Shown piece after piece: positions 41,512-50,590 of a stretch of DNA of 64,000 nt; within the stretch, counting starts at the first letter, position 1; each line of letters starts with the position of its first letter. Source of the stretch: Alphaproteobacteria bacterium (GTDB taxonomy: Bacteria; Pseudomonadota; Alphaproteobacteria; Micavibrionales; UBA2020); assembly GCA_016124645.1 (NCBI GenBank), contig WGNE01000010.1:55878-119877 (forward strand), read 5' to 3'. A model generated the notes under the pieces. It did no database searches. It had not been told where the DNA came from and was given only the letters and a program-made list of their open reading frames with translations. The translations under genes and the position numbers were made by a program.

Positions 41512-44160
41512 ATGTCAACCAACGCAAAGCTTAAAACCATGCAACAGCAAGACGGAAAATGGGTCTATAGTTTCGGCAAGCAGCTTTGCGAGGGCGACGC
41601 CTCGATGAAGAACCTGCTGGGCGGCAAGGGCGCGAACCTTGCGGAGATGAGCCGCATCGGCCTTCCCGTCCCCCCCGGCTTCAGCATCCCGACCGAGGTC
41701 TGCACATGGTTCTACGCGCATGAAAACACCTACCCCGCCGATATCGAGCAACAGGTGGACGCGGGCCTGAAGCAGGTGGAAAAGGAAATGGACGCGCTGT
41801 TCGGCGACGCGAAAAAGCCGCTGCTGCTCTCCGTGCGCTCCGGCGCGCGGGTTTCCATGCCGGGCATGATGGACACGATCTTGAACATCGGCCTGAACGA
41901 CGAGACCGTGGCTGGCCTTGCCGGCACGGGCAACAACGAGCGTTTCGCCTATGACTGCTACCGCCGCCTGATCCAGATGTACGGCGACGTGGTGCTGGGC
42001 GTGGACCACGACCATTTCGAGGATATCCTCGACACCCACAAGCGCCGCAACGGCTACCGGCAGGACACCGACATTCCCGCCGAAGGCCTGAAGGAGATCG
42101 TGGACGCCTTCAAGGGGCTGGTCGAAAAGGAAACCGGCAAGCCCTTCCCGCAGGACCCGCGCGGCCAGCTCTGGGGCGCCATCGGCGCGGTCTTCAAGTC
42201 GTGGATGACGCCGCGCGCCGTGACCTACCGCAAGATCAACGGCATCCCCGGCGAATGGGGCACGGCGGTCAACGTGCAGGCCGTCGTCTTCGGCAACATG
42301 GGCGATGATTGCGGCACGGGCGTGGCCTTCACCCGCAACCCCTCGACCGGCGAAAACGCCTTCTACGGCGAATACCTCATCAACGCGCAGGGCGAGGACG
42401 TGGTGGCGGGCATCCGCACGCCCCAGACCATCGACCACCTGCAGCAAACCATGCCGGAGGTTTATAAAGAGCTCATCGACATCCGCCACCAGCTCGAAGC
42501 GCATTACAAGGACATGCAGGACATCGAGTTCACCATCCAGAACAAGACGCTCTACATGCTCCAGACCCGCACGGGCAAGCGCACGGCGCAGGCCGCGCTG
42601 AAAATCGCGGTCGATATGGTGGAGGAAAAGCTGATTTCCAAGGAACAGGCGATCAAGCGCATCAACCCGCAGTCGCTCGACCAGCTTTTGCACCCGACCA
42701 TCGACGCCAAGGCGAAAAAGACCGTGCTGGCGCGCGGCTTGCCCGCCTCCCCCGGCGCGGCGACGGGCGAGATCGTCTTCGATTCAGACGTGGCCGAGGC
42801 GCGCGGCAAGGACGGGCATAAAGTCATCCTGTGCCGCACCGAAACCAGCCCCGAGGACATTCACGGCATGCACGCGGCGCAGGGCATCCTGACCTCCCGC
42901 GGCGGCATGACCAGCCACGCCGCCGTCGTCGCGCGCGGCATGGGCAAGCCCTGCGTTTCCGGCGCGGGCGACGTGATGATCGACTACAAGGCCAAGACCA
43001 TGACCATAGGGGAGCGCACGCTTTCCGAGGGCGACGTCGTAACGCTGGACGGTTCGACCGGGGAGCTCATCCTCGGCGAAGTGAAAATGCTGCAGCCCGC
43101 CCTGACCGGCGATTTCTCCACGCTGATGGAATGGGCCGACGCCACGCGCCGCCTGAAGGTGCGTGCCAACGCGGAAACCGCGCTTGACGCCGAAACCGCC
43201 CGCAAGTTCGGCGCGGAAGGCATCGGGCTTTGCCGCACGGAGCATATGTTCTTCGATCCCGCGCGCATCCTCTACGTGCGCCAGATGATTTTGGCGGAAA
43301 CGCAGGCCGAGCGCCGCGCGGCCCTCGCCCATATCGAGCCGGAGCAGCAAAAGGACTTCGTGAAGCTGTTCCAGATCATGAAGGGGCTGCCCGTCACCAT
43401 CCGCCTGCTCGACCCGCCGCTGCACGAGTTCCTGCCCCATGCGGAAGAGGAAATCGCCGCGCTGGCGCAGTCGCTTTCGGTGAGCACGGAGAAGATCAAG
43501 CAGCGCATCGCTCGCCTGCATGAAACCAACCCCATGCTGGGCCTGCGCGGTTCGCGCCTCGGCATCGTCTATCCCGAAATCTACGAAACGCAGGTGCGCG
43601 CCATTTTCAACGCCGCGCTCGACGTGAAGAAGGAAACCGGGGAAACGGTGACGCCCGAGGTCATGGTCCCCCTCATCGCCACCAAGGCGGAGATGGATAT
43701 CCTGAAAGCGCTGGTTGACAGGCTGGCGGCGGAGACAGGCATCAAGGGCTACCTCACCGGCACGATGATCGAGCTGCCGCGCGCCGCCCTGCAGGCTGGC
43801 GTGATTGCCGAGACGGCGGAGTTCTTCAGCTTCGGCACCAATGACCTGACCCAGACGACCTACGGCATCAGCCGCGACGATGCGGGCACCTTCCTGCCCG
43901 ACTACCAGAAAGCGGGCATCTTCCCCGCCGACCCCTTCGCCTCCATCGACGTGGCGGGCGTGGGCGAGCTGGTGAAAATCGCCGCCGAGCGCGGCCGCGA
44001 AACGCGGGCGGACATCAAGCTCGGCATCTGCGGGGAGCACGGGGGCGACCCCGCCTCCATCAACTTCTTCGAAAGCGTGGGGCTGGATTACATTTCCTGC
44101 TCGCCCTACCGCGTGCCCATTGCGCGGCTCGCCGCCGCGCAGGCCGCGCTGAAGGACTGA
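41512..44160 (+). CDS. ppdK: Pyruvate, phosphate dikinase
   Basis: 882 residues. The N-terminal nucleotide-binding domain contains LLGGKGANLAEMSRIGLPVP. The phosphohistidine domain contains GGMTSHAAVVARGMGKPCV. The C-terminal PEP/pyruvate barrel has EGIGLCRTEHMFF and SFGTNDLTQTTYGISRDD. It interconverts pyruvate and phosphoenolpyruvate with ATP, AMP and pyrophosphate. Length is normal. It starts 4 bp after glyS, an order seen in other Alphaproteobacteria. Confidence 0.96.
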   Translation: MSTNAKLKTMQQQDGKWVYSFGKQLCEGDASMKNLLGGKGANLAEMSRIGLPVPPGFSIPTEVCTWFYAHENTYPADIEQQVDAGLKQVEKEMDALFGDAKKPLLLSVRSGARVSMPGMMDTILNIGLNDETVAGLAGTGNNERFAYDCYRRLIQMYGDVVLGVDHDHFEDILDTHKRRNGYRQDTDIPAEGLKEIVDAFKGLVEKETGKPFPQDPRGQLWGAIGAVFKSWMTPRAVTYRKINGIPGEWGTAVNVQAVVFGNMGDDCGTGVAFTRNPSTGENAFYGEYLINAQGEDVVAGIRTPQTIDHLQQTMPEVYKELIDIRHQLEAHYKDMQDIEFTIQNKTLYMLQTRTGKRTAQAALKIAVDMVEEKLISKEQAIKRINPQSLDQLLHPTIDAKAKKTVLARGLPASPGAATGEIVFDSDVAEARGKDGHKVILCRTETSPEDIHGMHAAQGILTSRGGMTSHAAVVARGMGKPCVSGAGDVMIDYKAKTMTIGERTLSEGDVVTLDGSTGELILGEVKMLQPALTGDFSTLMEWADATRRLKVRANAETALDAETARKFGAEGIGLCRTEHMFFDPARILYVRQMILAETQAERRAALAHIEPEQQKDFVKLFQIMKGLPVTIRLLDPPLHEFLPHAEEEIAALAQSLSVSTEKIKQRIARLHETNPMLGLRGSRLGIVYPEIYETQVRAIFNAALDVKKETGETVTPEVMVPLIATKAEMDILKALVDRLAAETGIKGYLTGTMIELPRAALQAGVIAETAEFFSFGTNDLTQTTYGISRDDAGTFLPDYQKAGIFPADPFASIDVAGVGELVKIAAERGRETRADIKLGICGEHGGDPASINFFESVGLDYISCSPYRVPIARLAAAQAALKD

Positions 44161-44184
44161 GACGCCGGTCTTCGTGATTTCTGA

Positions 44185-44646
44185 TTAAAGCTTCTGCGTC
44201 CAGGAGGTGCTGACGGTCGGCATGGGTTTTTGCGGCGGCTTTTTGGCTTCCGCATTGGCTTCGGCCAGCCTTTCCTCGACGAAGCTGGTGACGTTTTCGC
44301 AGAAGGTCTTGTATTCCTGCGATTCCTTGTCCGTTTCCAGACGGCGCAGCGTATCCTTGGTAAATTCGCGGATATAGCCGTCGCGCGTCGCTTGCGACAC
44401 CTTGCCCGTCTCGTCGAATTCGCGCGCCACGTTCAGCGAGGCGCCGATGAAAGGCTTGTGCTCTTCGGGATAGAAATAAAGGCGGTCCTTGATGGGGGTG
44501 ACGAGGTTGTTGCGGGCGATGAAGTTGAAGCCGGGCGCTTTCAGGTCATAGGCGGCCAGCGCCATGACGACGGTGCGGGCAAAATCGTCGTCCGGTATCC
44601 CCTTCATCACGGCGACATCGGGAATATTCGCTTGCAGATCGCTCAT
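44185..44646 (-). CDS. Hypothetical protein
   Basis: 153 residues from ATG 44646, chosen because GGAGGG lies 5 bp before it; the track start is 16 codons upstream. Not recognised. It is mostly helical, with DDDFARTVVMALAAYDLKAPG, then YFYPEEHKPFIGASLNVAREFDE and a C-terminal helix (FVEERLAEANAEAKKPP). No export signal. It converges on ppdK with a 24-bp gap. Confidence 0.65.
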   Translation of the reverse strand: MSDLQANIPDVAVMKGIPDDDFARTVVMALAAYDLKAPGFNFIARNNLVTPIKDRLYFYPEEHKPFIGASLNVAREFDETGKVSQATRDGYIREFTKDTLRRLETDKESQEYKTFCENVTSFVEERLAEANAEAKKPPQKPMPTVSTSWTQKL

Positions 44647-44770
44647 GGAACCCTCCTCAACAAATCCGGCCCCGGCCGGAAAATCCAACGTCATTTATGA
44701 TACGCCGGCGTTATTATTATGTCAAACTATACCGGCGCAAATCATCCTTACCCGCAACTTTTTGAAAAGA

Positions 44771-45859
44771 CTAGAAAATATGTTCCTGAGAGAGGCCGAT
44801 ATGCTTGCGGGCCTCGTTTTCCATGGCCTTGAGCTGTTCCAGCCCCGGCTCCATCTCCGTCAGCACGTATTGCGCGCGCGTCGCGGGCCCCCCGCCCTTG
44901 CTGTTGTCGGGAAATTCATGCGACCAGTTGCGCACCTTGACCACCAGACCGCAGAGCACCGCGCCCATGCCGACGTGGTTTTCCTCGATCTCCTTGCGCA
45001 GCTGGGCGAAGCTTTCGCGGTTGATGTCGGTCCAGAAGCTGTCGAAACCCGCCTGGAACTTTGACAGCCGCTCGCGGATGGAGGAAGAGACGAAACGCAA
45101 CGATTCCTCGACCTTGCGGCAGCTCGTCATCGTCCGCGCAGAGCCCAGCGCGTCGCGCTGCTGGCGCAATTCGCCCAGCCAGAGCCACAGGCGGTTGATG
45201 TCGGGCACGACGGAATGGAAGGTGTGGCGGTAATAGGCGACGGACAGGAACACGTCGTTGTATTCCTCCAGAAATGCGGGGATCTCCGCCAGCGGCACGC
45301 CGGTCTTTTCGGCCATGGTGCGCAGGCGGCTTTGCACCAGCGCCTTGTCGGGGTCGCTGAACATGTTGCGCAGCGTATCCGGCCCGCGGCTGCCGTCGGT
45401 CGGCGCGGCTTCGGGGCCGAAGATGTGCTCGATGATCGGGCGGGTGAATTCCAGCGTGTACTTGTGCAGCACGCCCTTCATGTCCTCGGAAAGTTCCAGC
45501 ACCGTTTCATCCACCGGAATGCCGAGGTTTTTCAGCCCGCTGCGCAGCGAATAAACGTCATAGCTTCCGAGCGTGGCGAGCTTGCTGATGATCTTCTGGT
45601 CGCCCTCGCTGTTGGCGAAGGTCTTGCTGATGTCCTCCGGCGAGATCTGCAGGCTGCCCGAAACCGGGTCGTTGTGCAGCTCCACCGTCGTTTCAAGGCG
45701 GGAATTCTTGATGAGCTTGGCCGTGCGCAGCGCGCTGCTGCTCAGGGGAATGATCGACAACGGCAGCGTGTCTATCGCATCGCTGTCGCTAATGACGGCT
45801 TTTTTGCCGGCATCTTTATTGCCCCCGGCCGTTGTACTGTCTTTCGTGCTGTCCGCCAT
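44771..45859 (-). CDS. Hypothetical protein, helical
   Basis: 362 residues, not recognised. The N-terminal 35 residues are polar and disordered; the rest is almost entirely helical with conserved-looking aromatic positions (YYRHTFHSVVPDINRLWLWLGE, and FQAGFDSFWTDINRESFAQLR). No signal peptide, membrane helix or nucleotide-binding motif. The adjacent orphan at 44185 is on the same strand 124 bp downstream and could be functionally related. Codon use is ordinary for the region. Confidence 0.68.
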   Translation of the reverse strand: MADSTKDSTTAGGNKDAGKKAVISDSDAIDTLPLSIIPLSSSALRTAKLIKNSRLETTVELHNDPVSGSLQISPEDISKTFANSEGDQKIISKLATLGSYDVYSLRSGLKNLGIPVDETVLELSEDMKGVLHKYTLEFTRPIIEHIFGPEAAPTDGSRGPDTLRNMFSDPDKALVQSRLRTMAEKTGVPLAEIPAFLEEYNDVFLSVAYYRHTFHSVVPDINRLWLWLGELRQQRDALGSARTMTSCRKVEESLRFVSSSIRERLSKFQAGFDSFWTDINRESFAQLRKEIEENHVGMGAVLCGLVVKVRNWSHEFPDNSKGGGPATRAQYVLTEMEPGLEQLKAMENEARKHIGLSQEHIF

Positions 45860-45907
45860 CCCCGCAACCGTCTTATAAACCTGAGTAACATTCTAACAGA
45901 AAAATGG

Positions 45908-46762
45908 TTAATGATTAACTAGGGATAAATAAGCAGGCACATGAATTTTCACGGTTTTTCCGTCAGGCAGGCATGGCTCCGGCCCGGAATGGCTCAAAAC
46001 CGCGGTTTTGAACAGGGCCAGCGCATGGCGCCTGTCGCCGGAAACATGGCGGATCCGGCCGGCTTCGGCCTCTCCCGCGCGCAGGACGGCGCCCGTTTCA
46101 AGGTTTTCGCCTTCCAGCAGCACAAGGCGCTTTTTGGCGAGATTCCGGTGGTGCATGCGCGCCGCCACCTCCTGCCCGATGAAGCAGCCCTTGTCCCATG
46201 CGACCGCATTCAGCAGGTCGAGGTTTGCATCCGCCATCACGTCCCGGCCCCTCTCGATCGCCTTGCCGGCGCAGGGCACGCCGAGGGAAATGCAGTAATC
46301 GTCATAAGCCTGCGTCGCGGCAGGCGTTACGTCGTCTTGCGCCAGCTTGCCGTAAAGCCGCCTTCCCAGTTCCGGCAGGCGCGGATCGGGGTATGCCGCC
46401 ATATCCGCCGGGCGCGTGACCTCGCCGATAGCGGCATACGCGTGCATGGCGTCTTCCGCCGAGATCGTGACCTTCGCGCGCAGTTTGAAAATCGTCAGGC
46501 GGCGCAGCAAATCGTCATGGCCTTCCTTTTCGACATCCAGCAGGTAGCCGCCTTCCGGCGCGGTGAAGATGAAGAAATCATGCAGCCATTGCCCCTGCGG
46601 GGACAGCAGGCAGGCATAGAGCAATCCGCCCGGCGCCAGCCGGTTCATGTCGTTGGTGATGATATTCTGCAGGAAATCAAACGCATCCTCGCCCGTCACG
46701 CGCAACAGGCGGCGGTCGTCGAGCGCGGCGATGAAATCATGCGGCGGATTTTGATTCGTCAT
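45908..46762 (-). CDS. ygfZ: YgfZ/GcvT-like folate-dependent iron-sulfur protein
   Basis: 284 residues. The YgfZ signature is WDKGCFIGQEVAARMHHRN, matching KGCxxGQE with the functional Cys. The N-terminal GcvT-like folate domain contains LRVTGEDAFDFLQNIITNDM. YgfZ supports repair or assembly of Fe-S enzymes such as MiaB. It starts 26 bp inside the phrB coding region on the same strand, so it is the last gene of the kynA-phrB-ygfZ operon. Confidence 0.92.
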   Translation of the reverse strand: MTNQNPPHDFIAALDDRRLLRVTGEDAFDFLQNIITNDMNRLAPGGLLYACLLSPQGQWLHDFFIFTAPEGGYLLDVEKEGHDDLLRRLTIFKLRAKVTISAEDAMHAYAAIGEVTRPADMAAYPDPRLPELGRRLYGKLAQDDVTPAATQAYDDYCISLGVPCAGKAIERGRDVMADANLDLLNAVAWDKGCFIGQEVAARMHHRNLAKKRLVLLEGENLETGAVLRAGEAEAGRIRHVSGDRRHALALFKTAVLSHSGPEPCLPDGKTVKIHVPAYLSLVNH

Positions 46763-48197
46763 AGGCCCTCAATGCCCGGTTCCGGGCTTCACTGTGATCG
46801 ACGATCGGGTGCGGATAGGTTTCGCCCAGCGTGACCCGCGCCTCGGCAAGAACATCGGGCGGCGCTTCCCAGGGCGCGTGCAGGTATTTGGCGGGCATGT
46901 CTTTCAGCTCCGGCACATAGGCGCGGATGTAATCCCCCTCCGCATCGAACTTGCGGCTTTGCAGGACGGGGTTGAAAATGCGGAAATAAGGCGCGGCATC
47001 CGCCCCGCAGCCGGCGATCCACTGCCAGCCCGCGGCGTTGTTGGCAAGGTCGGCGTCCACCAGCGTATCCCAGAACCAGTCCTCCCCCGCGCGCCAGTGC
47101 AGCAGTAGGTTCTTGACGAGGAAGGAACCGACGATCATCCGCACGCGGTTGTGCATCCAGCCCGTCCGCCAGAGCTGGCGCATGCCGGCATCGACGATGG
47201 GATAGCCGGTTTGCCCGCGCTGCCAGCGGCGCAGCAGGTCTTCGTCCTCCATCCACGGGAAGTTCGCGAATTGCTTGTTCCACGGCTGCTCGGGGAAATC
47301 TGGCGCATGATAGAGCAGATGCCACGAAAACTCCCGCCAGATAAGCTGGCGCAGGTAGGCCTGCGCATTGGCGATGAACCGTCCGTCTTTCGACTTGGCG
47401 ATGCGCGCGCTGACGGCGTGCCAGACGGTATGCGGGCTGACCTCGCCGAAATGCAGGTGCGGCGAAAGGCGCGAGACGCCTTCGCGCCCGGGAAAGTCGC
47501 GCTCCGCCTTGTATTGGCCGACGCCGCCGTCGAGAAATTCGTTCAGGCGCTTTTTGGCGCCCGCCTCGCCCGGCTGCCATTGCGCGGCCATGCCTTCATA
47601 CCATTTTATTTCCGGCATCAGGCCCAGCGCTTCCAGCGGCCGTCCTTCGGCCAGGGGTTTTGCGGGTTTTGTTCCCTTGACCGCGTCTTGCAACGGCGGG
47701 CGGATGGCGCCGCTTTTCTCCAGCAACGCCTTTGAAAACGGGGTGAAGACGCGGTAGGGCTGGCCGCTCTTGTTCTGGATTTCCCAAGGCTCGAACAACA
47801 GCGCGGCGGCGAAGCTGTGGACCGCCACGCCGCTTTCTTTCAAATCCTGCTTCAAGGCCTTGTCGCGGGCGATGGCATAGGGCGCGTAGCAGCGGTTCCA
47901 GTAAACCTCCGTGGCCGACGTCGCTTTGACGAGTTTTTTCAGTTCCTCATCCGCCGCGCCTTTCAAAAAGACCAGCGGGTGCAGCCCCGCGGCCTTGATG
48001 TCTTTCGCCAGCGCGCCGAGGCTCCGGTGCAGCCACCAGCGGCTCGCCCCGCCGGGCTTCCAGATGCCGGGAGTTTTTTCGTCGTGGATATAGACGGGGA
48101 CCACGGCGCGGCCCGTTTGCAGGGCGGCCCGCAGCGCGGGGTTGTCTTTCAGCCGCAAATCGCCGCGAAACCAGAAGAGGACCGGCGCATTGCTCAT
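46737..48197 (-). CDS. phrB: Deoxyribodipyrimidine photolyase
   Basis: 486 residues of the cryptochrome/photolyase family. The N-terminal antenna domain is VLFWFRGDLRLKDNPALRAAL. The FAD-binding domain has EFSWHLLYHAPDFPEQPWNK, DAGMRQLWRTGWMHNRVRM and LVDADLANNAAGWQWIAG, fitting CPD photolyases. It repairs UV-induced cyclobutane dimers with blue light. It overlaps kynA by 4 bp upstream and ygfZ by 26 bp downstream. Confidence 0.95.
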   Translation of the reverse strand: MSNAPVLFWFRGDLRLKDNPALRAALQTGRAVVPVYIHDEKTPGIWKPGGASRWWLHRSLGALAKDIKAAGLHPLVFLKGAADEELKKLVKATSATEVYWNRCYAPYAIARDKALKQDLKESGVAVHSFAAALLFEPWEIQNKSGQPYRVFTPFSKALLEKSGAIRPPLQDAVKGTKPAKPLAEGRPLEALGLMPEIKWYEGMAAQWQPGEAGAKKRLNEFLDGGVGQYKAERDFPGREGVSRLSPHLHFGEVSPHTVWHAVSARIAKSKDGRFIANAQAYLRQLIWREFSWHLLYHAPDFPEQPWNKQFANFPWMEDEDLLRRWQRGQTGYPIVDAGMRQLWRTGWMHNRVRMIVGSFLVKNLLLHWRAGEDWFWDTLVDADLANNAAGWQWIAGCGADAAPYFRIFNPVLQSRKFDAEGDYIRAYVPELKDMPAKYLHAPWEAPPDVLAEARVTLGETYPHPIVDHSEARNRALRAYDESKSAA

Positions 48198-49327
48198 TCG
48201 GCCTTGTCCCAGTAGCGAAAGCCCATTTTGTCGCGCACGTTCCTGGGCAGCTTCGGCAGCTTGGAGCGCGGGATGAGGAAGGTGGACAGCATGAACAGAT
48301 CCTTGAAGATGCGGTGCTTGCTGGCCGTGGCGGCAAGGTAGTCATGCCCGGTGGAACCGCCGCTGCCCATCTTGGTGCCCAGCATCCGCTGCGCCATGAG
48401 GGCGTGGCGGTAACGCCAGAGCGCCAGCAGCTCGTCCATGTCCATCAGGTCGTTCAGGATGCGGAACGGCAGTTGCAGCGCGGGCTGGTCGCGGTAGAGG
48501 TTGATGAGCAGGGCGGCCTGCAGGGCTTCCTGCGAAAAGCGCCAGTGCCGCGCCTCCCCTTCCTTTTCGTCGAACAGCAGGGCGAATTGCGCGCCCATGT
48601 TGTCGAGCTTTTCAAGTTCCATCTTGCGCGCCTGCGCCGTCATCTTGCGGCTTTTCCTCACCGTGTCGCGGTCGCCCTCGATCATGTCGGCCACGGCCTT
48701 GCGGTAGGACTTCCAGAAGCTGAAGCCGCTCATCTCCACGAAGGGCGTGCGCGACAGCCATTTGTCCAGCTGGTCGATGAGCGCGGGCTTTTTCATGGCG
48801 GCGTGCAGCGCGGCGCGGTCGTCGGCCGCAAGATAGTTTTCGAAGGACTGGCCGTTGTAGCCGATGCGGTCGTCGCGGCGCAGGCCGAGGCGCACTTCCA
48901 GCTCCCTGAACTGCATGCTCTGGAAGCCCGAGGCGGAGCGGAAGACGTGGCGGAAATCGAGGAAGTCGAGCGGCGTCATGGTCTCCATGATGTCGAGCTG
49001 GCGCACCAGCAGCTTCAGGATATCCACGATGCGCGTCAGGCTGGCCGAAACGACGCGCATGTCCGCATCCGCCACCACGCGCTTGCCGAAGACGGACTGG
49101 ATGCGGTCGAGCTCGAAGAGGACGAGCTTGAACCACAATTCATACGTCTGGTGGACGACGATGAACATCATCTCGTCATGCGCGTGCCGCCCGCCGCCCA
49201 CGTCGCTGATGGGATGTTGCGCGTCCAGCAGGGCCGGCAGTTGCAGGTAGGATTTATAGGTGATGTCGTCCCCGGCCCCGCCCTTTTTTTTCGCGGGTGT
49301 TTTCTTCTTTGCTGCGCTTTTCGCCAT
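48194..49327 (-). CDS. kynA: Tryptophan 2,3-dioxygenase
   Basis: 377 residues from ATG 49327, 5 bp after GAGGG (49330 is also an ATG). The haem dioxygenase signatures are present: HDEMMFIVVHQTYELWFKLVLFE, then SASGFQSMQFRELEVRLGLR. It opens tryptophan to N-formylkynurenine. It is longer than most bacterial copies, with a Lys/Ala-rich N-terminal tail (KSAAKKKTPAKKKGGAG) before the catalytic core. Later kynurenine-pathway genes are not in the window. Confidence 0.94.
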   Translation of the reverse strand: MAKSAAKKKTPAKKKGGAGDDITYKSYLQLPALLDAQHPISDVGGGRHAHDEMMFIVVHQTYELWFKLVLFELDRIQSVFGKRVVADADMRVVSASLTRIVDILKLLVRQLDIMETMTPLDFLDFRHVFRSASGFQSMQFRELEVRLGLRRDDRIGYNGQSFENYLAADDRAALHAAMKKPALIDQLDKWLSRTPFVEMSGFSFWKSYRKAVADMIEGDRDTVRKSRKMTAQARKMELEKLDNMGAQFALLFDEKEGEARHWRFSQEALQAALLINLYRDQPALQLPFRILNDLMDMDELLALWRYRHALMAQRMLGTKMGSGGSTGHDYLAATASKHRIFKDLFMLSTFLIPRSKLPKLPRNVRDKMGFRYWDKAE

Positions 49328-49439
49328 CATGCCCTCGCTGGTTCTTCTGCCGCAAAATAGCATCTTTTTCCCGCGTCATAAACAAGGCATATGGGCAAGG
49401 ATTGCTGCAGCGCAATGTTTTCATGCTGCGGCGCATGAT

Positions 49440-49467
49440 TTGTTTTTTACGGAAAAAATGCTATAAT
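49440..49467 (+). promoter_or_regulatory. Promoter of the GNAT gene
   Basis: TTGTTT (49440-49445) and a perfect TATAAT (49462-49467) are spaced 16 bp apart, 25 bp upstream of the GTG start at 49493. The transcript would begin near 49474, just before the GAGGA ribosome-binding site, which supports that start codon. Confidence 0.6.
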
Positions 49468-49492
49468 CACTTTAAGCATTCATGAGGACACT

Positions 49493-49993
49493 GTGACAGC
49501 AACACTGACAGAACAGTACCGTGAAGCCAGCACCCGCAATCCCATTGCGGGAGACGGGGAGATGAGTATCCACATAGCCACGATTGACGACGCGCCCTTC
49601 ATGTTCGAATGGCGCAAGGATACCGACCCCGAGGCAGGAACGGATTACACGCAAGAGCAACACCTGGGCTGGATGGCGCAGATGTTGCTCGATGAAAAGC
49701 GCGTGATGCTTATCGGCTCCATGCACGACCGTCCCGTCGGCGTGATGACCCTGCGCGACGACAACAACGCGCTCGACGTCACCATCGCCATGGTCAGCGG
49801 CGAGCGCGGCAAGGGTCTTGGCACGCGCATGCTGGTCCTCGCCAGCGGCACGATGCAGGAATACGACCTTTCGGCCGAGATCTGGCGCAAGAACATGGCT
49901 TCGGTCAAGCTGTTCCGCCATGCGGGTTTCGAACCCGACAAAGCCAGGCAAAGCAACGGCGTCACCTACTGGAGCCGCCCGGCCAAGAAGTAA
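49493..49993 (+). CDS. GNAT-family acetyltransferase
   Basis: 166 residues, starting with GTG behind GAGGA; an internal Met at 49562 (MSIHIATIDDAP) would give 143. The pattern IDDAPFMFEWRKDTD, then YTQEQHLGWMAQMLLDEKR, VGVMTLRDDNNALDVTIAMV and GKGLGTRMLV is that of acetyltransferases related to PseH/RimJ. It lacks strong substrate clues. The final YWSRPAKK is typical of an end to the fold. It stands alone and is divergent from kynA. Confidence 0.8.
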   Translation: MTATLTEQYREASTRNPIAGDGEMSIHIATIDDAPFMFEWRKDTDPEAGTDYTQEQHLGWMAQMLLDEKRVMLIGSMHDRPVGVMTLRDDNNALDVTIAMVSGERGKGLGTRMLVLASGTMQEYDLSAEIWRKNMASVKLFRHAGFEPDKARQSNGVTYWSRPAKK

Positions 49994-50003
49994 ACTTCCC
50001 TTA

Positions 50004-50573
50004 TCAGTATATGAACGGATAGAGCGCTTTCGTGCGCTTCATGTAGTCGGCGTAGGCCGTGCCGAATTCGCCCAGCATCAGCTTTTCCTCCCGCTTCAGC
50101 TTGACGATATAGCCCGCCACCAGAAGGACGACGGCCACGAAAGCCTCGCGCCGCGCCGCCGCCATGGCCGTGCCCAGCGCGGCGGTGAGCAACGCGGTAT
50201 AGATGGGGTGGCGCACATAGCGGTACGGCCCCGTGTCGATGATCTTGTGTTCCTTTTTCAGCGTGACCGTGCCGCTCCAATACTTGCCGATGTGCAGCCG
50301 CGCCCAGACACCGAAGGCGAGCGAGAGCGCGGTCACCGCCACCCCCGCCCAGCCGATGAAAGCGTTGTGGTAGAAAATTCCCCAGTCGAGCGGCTTGAAG
50401 CCGCCGCGGTGAAACAGCATGATGAGCCCCAGCGTGGTCGGCACCGTATGCTGCAGCCGCGCAAGACCTTCCACCCAGCGCGTCTTGTAGGCGAATTGCG
50501 CCGCGACGACCCAGTAAAAGGCGATGGCCATCCACAGCCAGCCGCAGACGTCGAGGGGGGTGATGCCGCTCAT
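50004..50573 (-). CDS. Isoprenylcysteine carboxyl methyltransferase (ICMT) family membrane protein
   Basis: 189 residues with four to five membrane helices and the C-terminal ICMT/PEMT signature GPYRYVRHPIYTALL followed by REEKLMLGEFGTAYADYMKRT. In bacteria such proteins methylate lipids or small molecules with SAM; the protein-prenylation role of the eukaryotic enzyme is not expected. It converges on the GNAT gene with a 10-bp gap. The giant barrel gene ends 17 bp upstream of its start on the same strand. Confidence 0.85.
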   Translation of the reverse strand: MSGITPLDVCGWLWMAIAFYWVVAAQFAYKTRWVEGLARLQHTVPTTLGLIMLFHRGGFKPLDWGIFYHNAFIGWAGVAVTALSLAFGVWARLHIGKYWSGTVTLKKEHKIIDTGPYRYVRHPIYTALLTAALGTAMAAARREAFVAVVLLVAGYIVKLKREEKLMLGEFGTAYADYMKRTKALYPFIY

Positions 50574-50590
50574 CCTGCCGCCGCCCTTCC

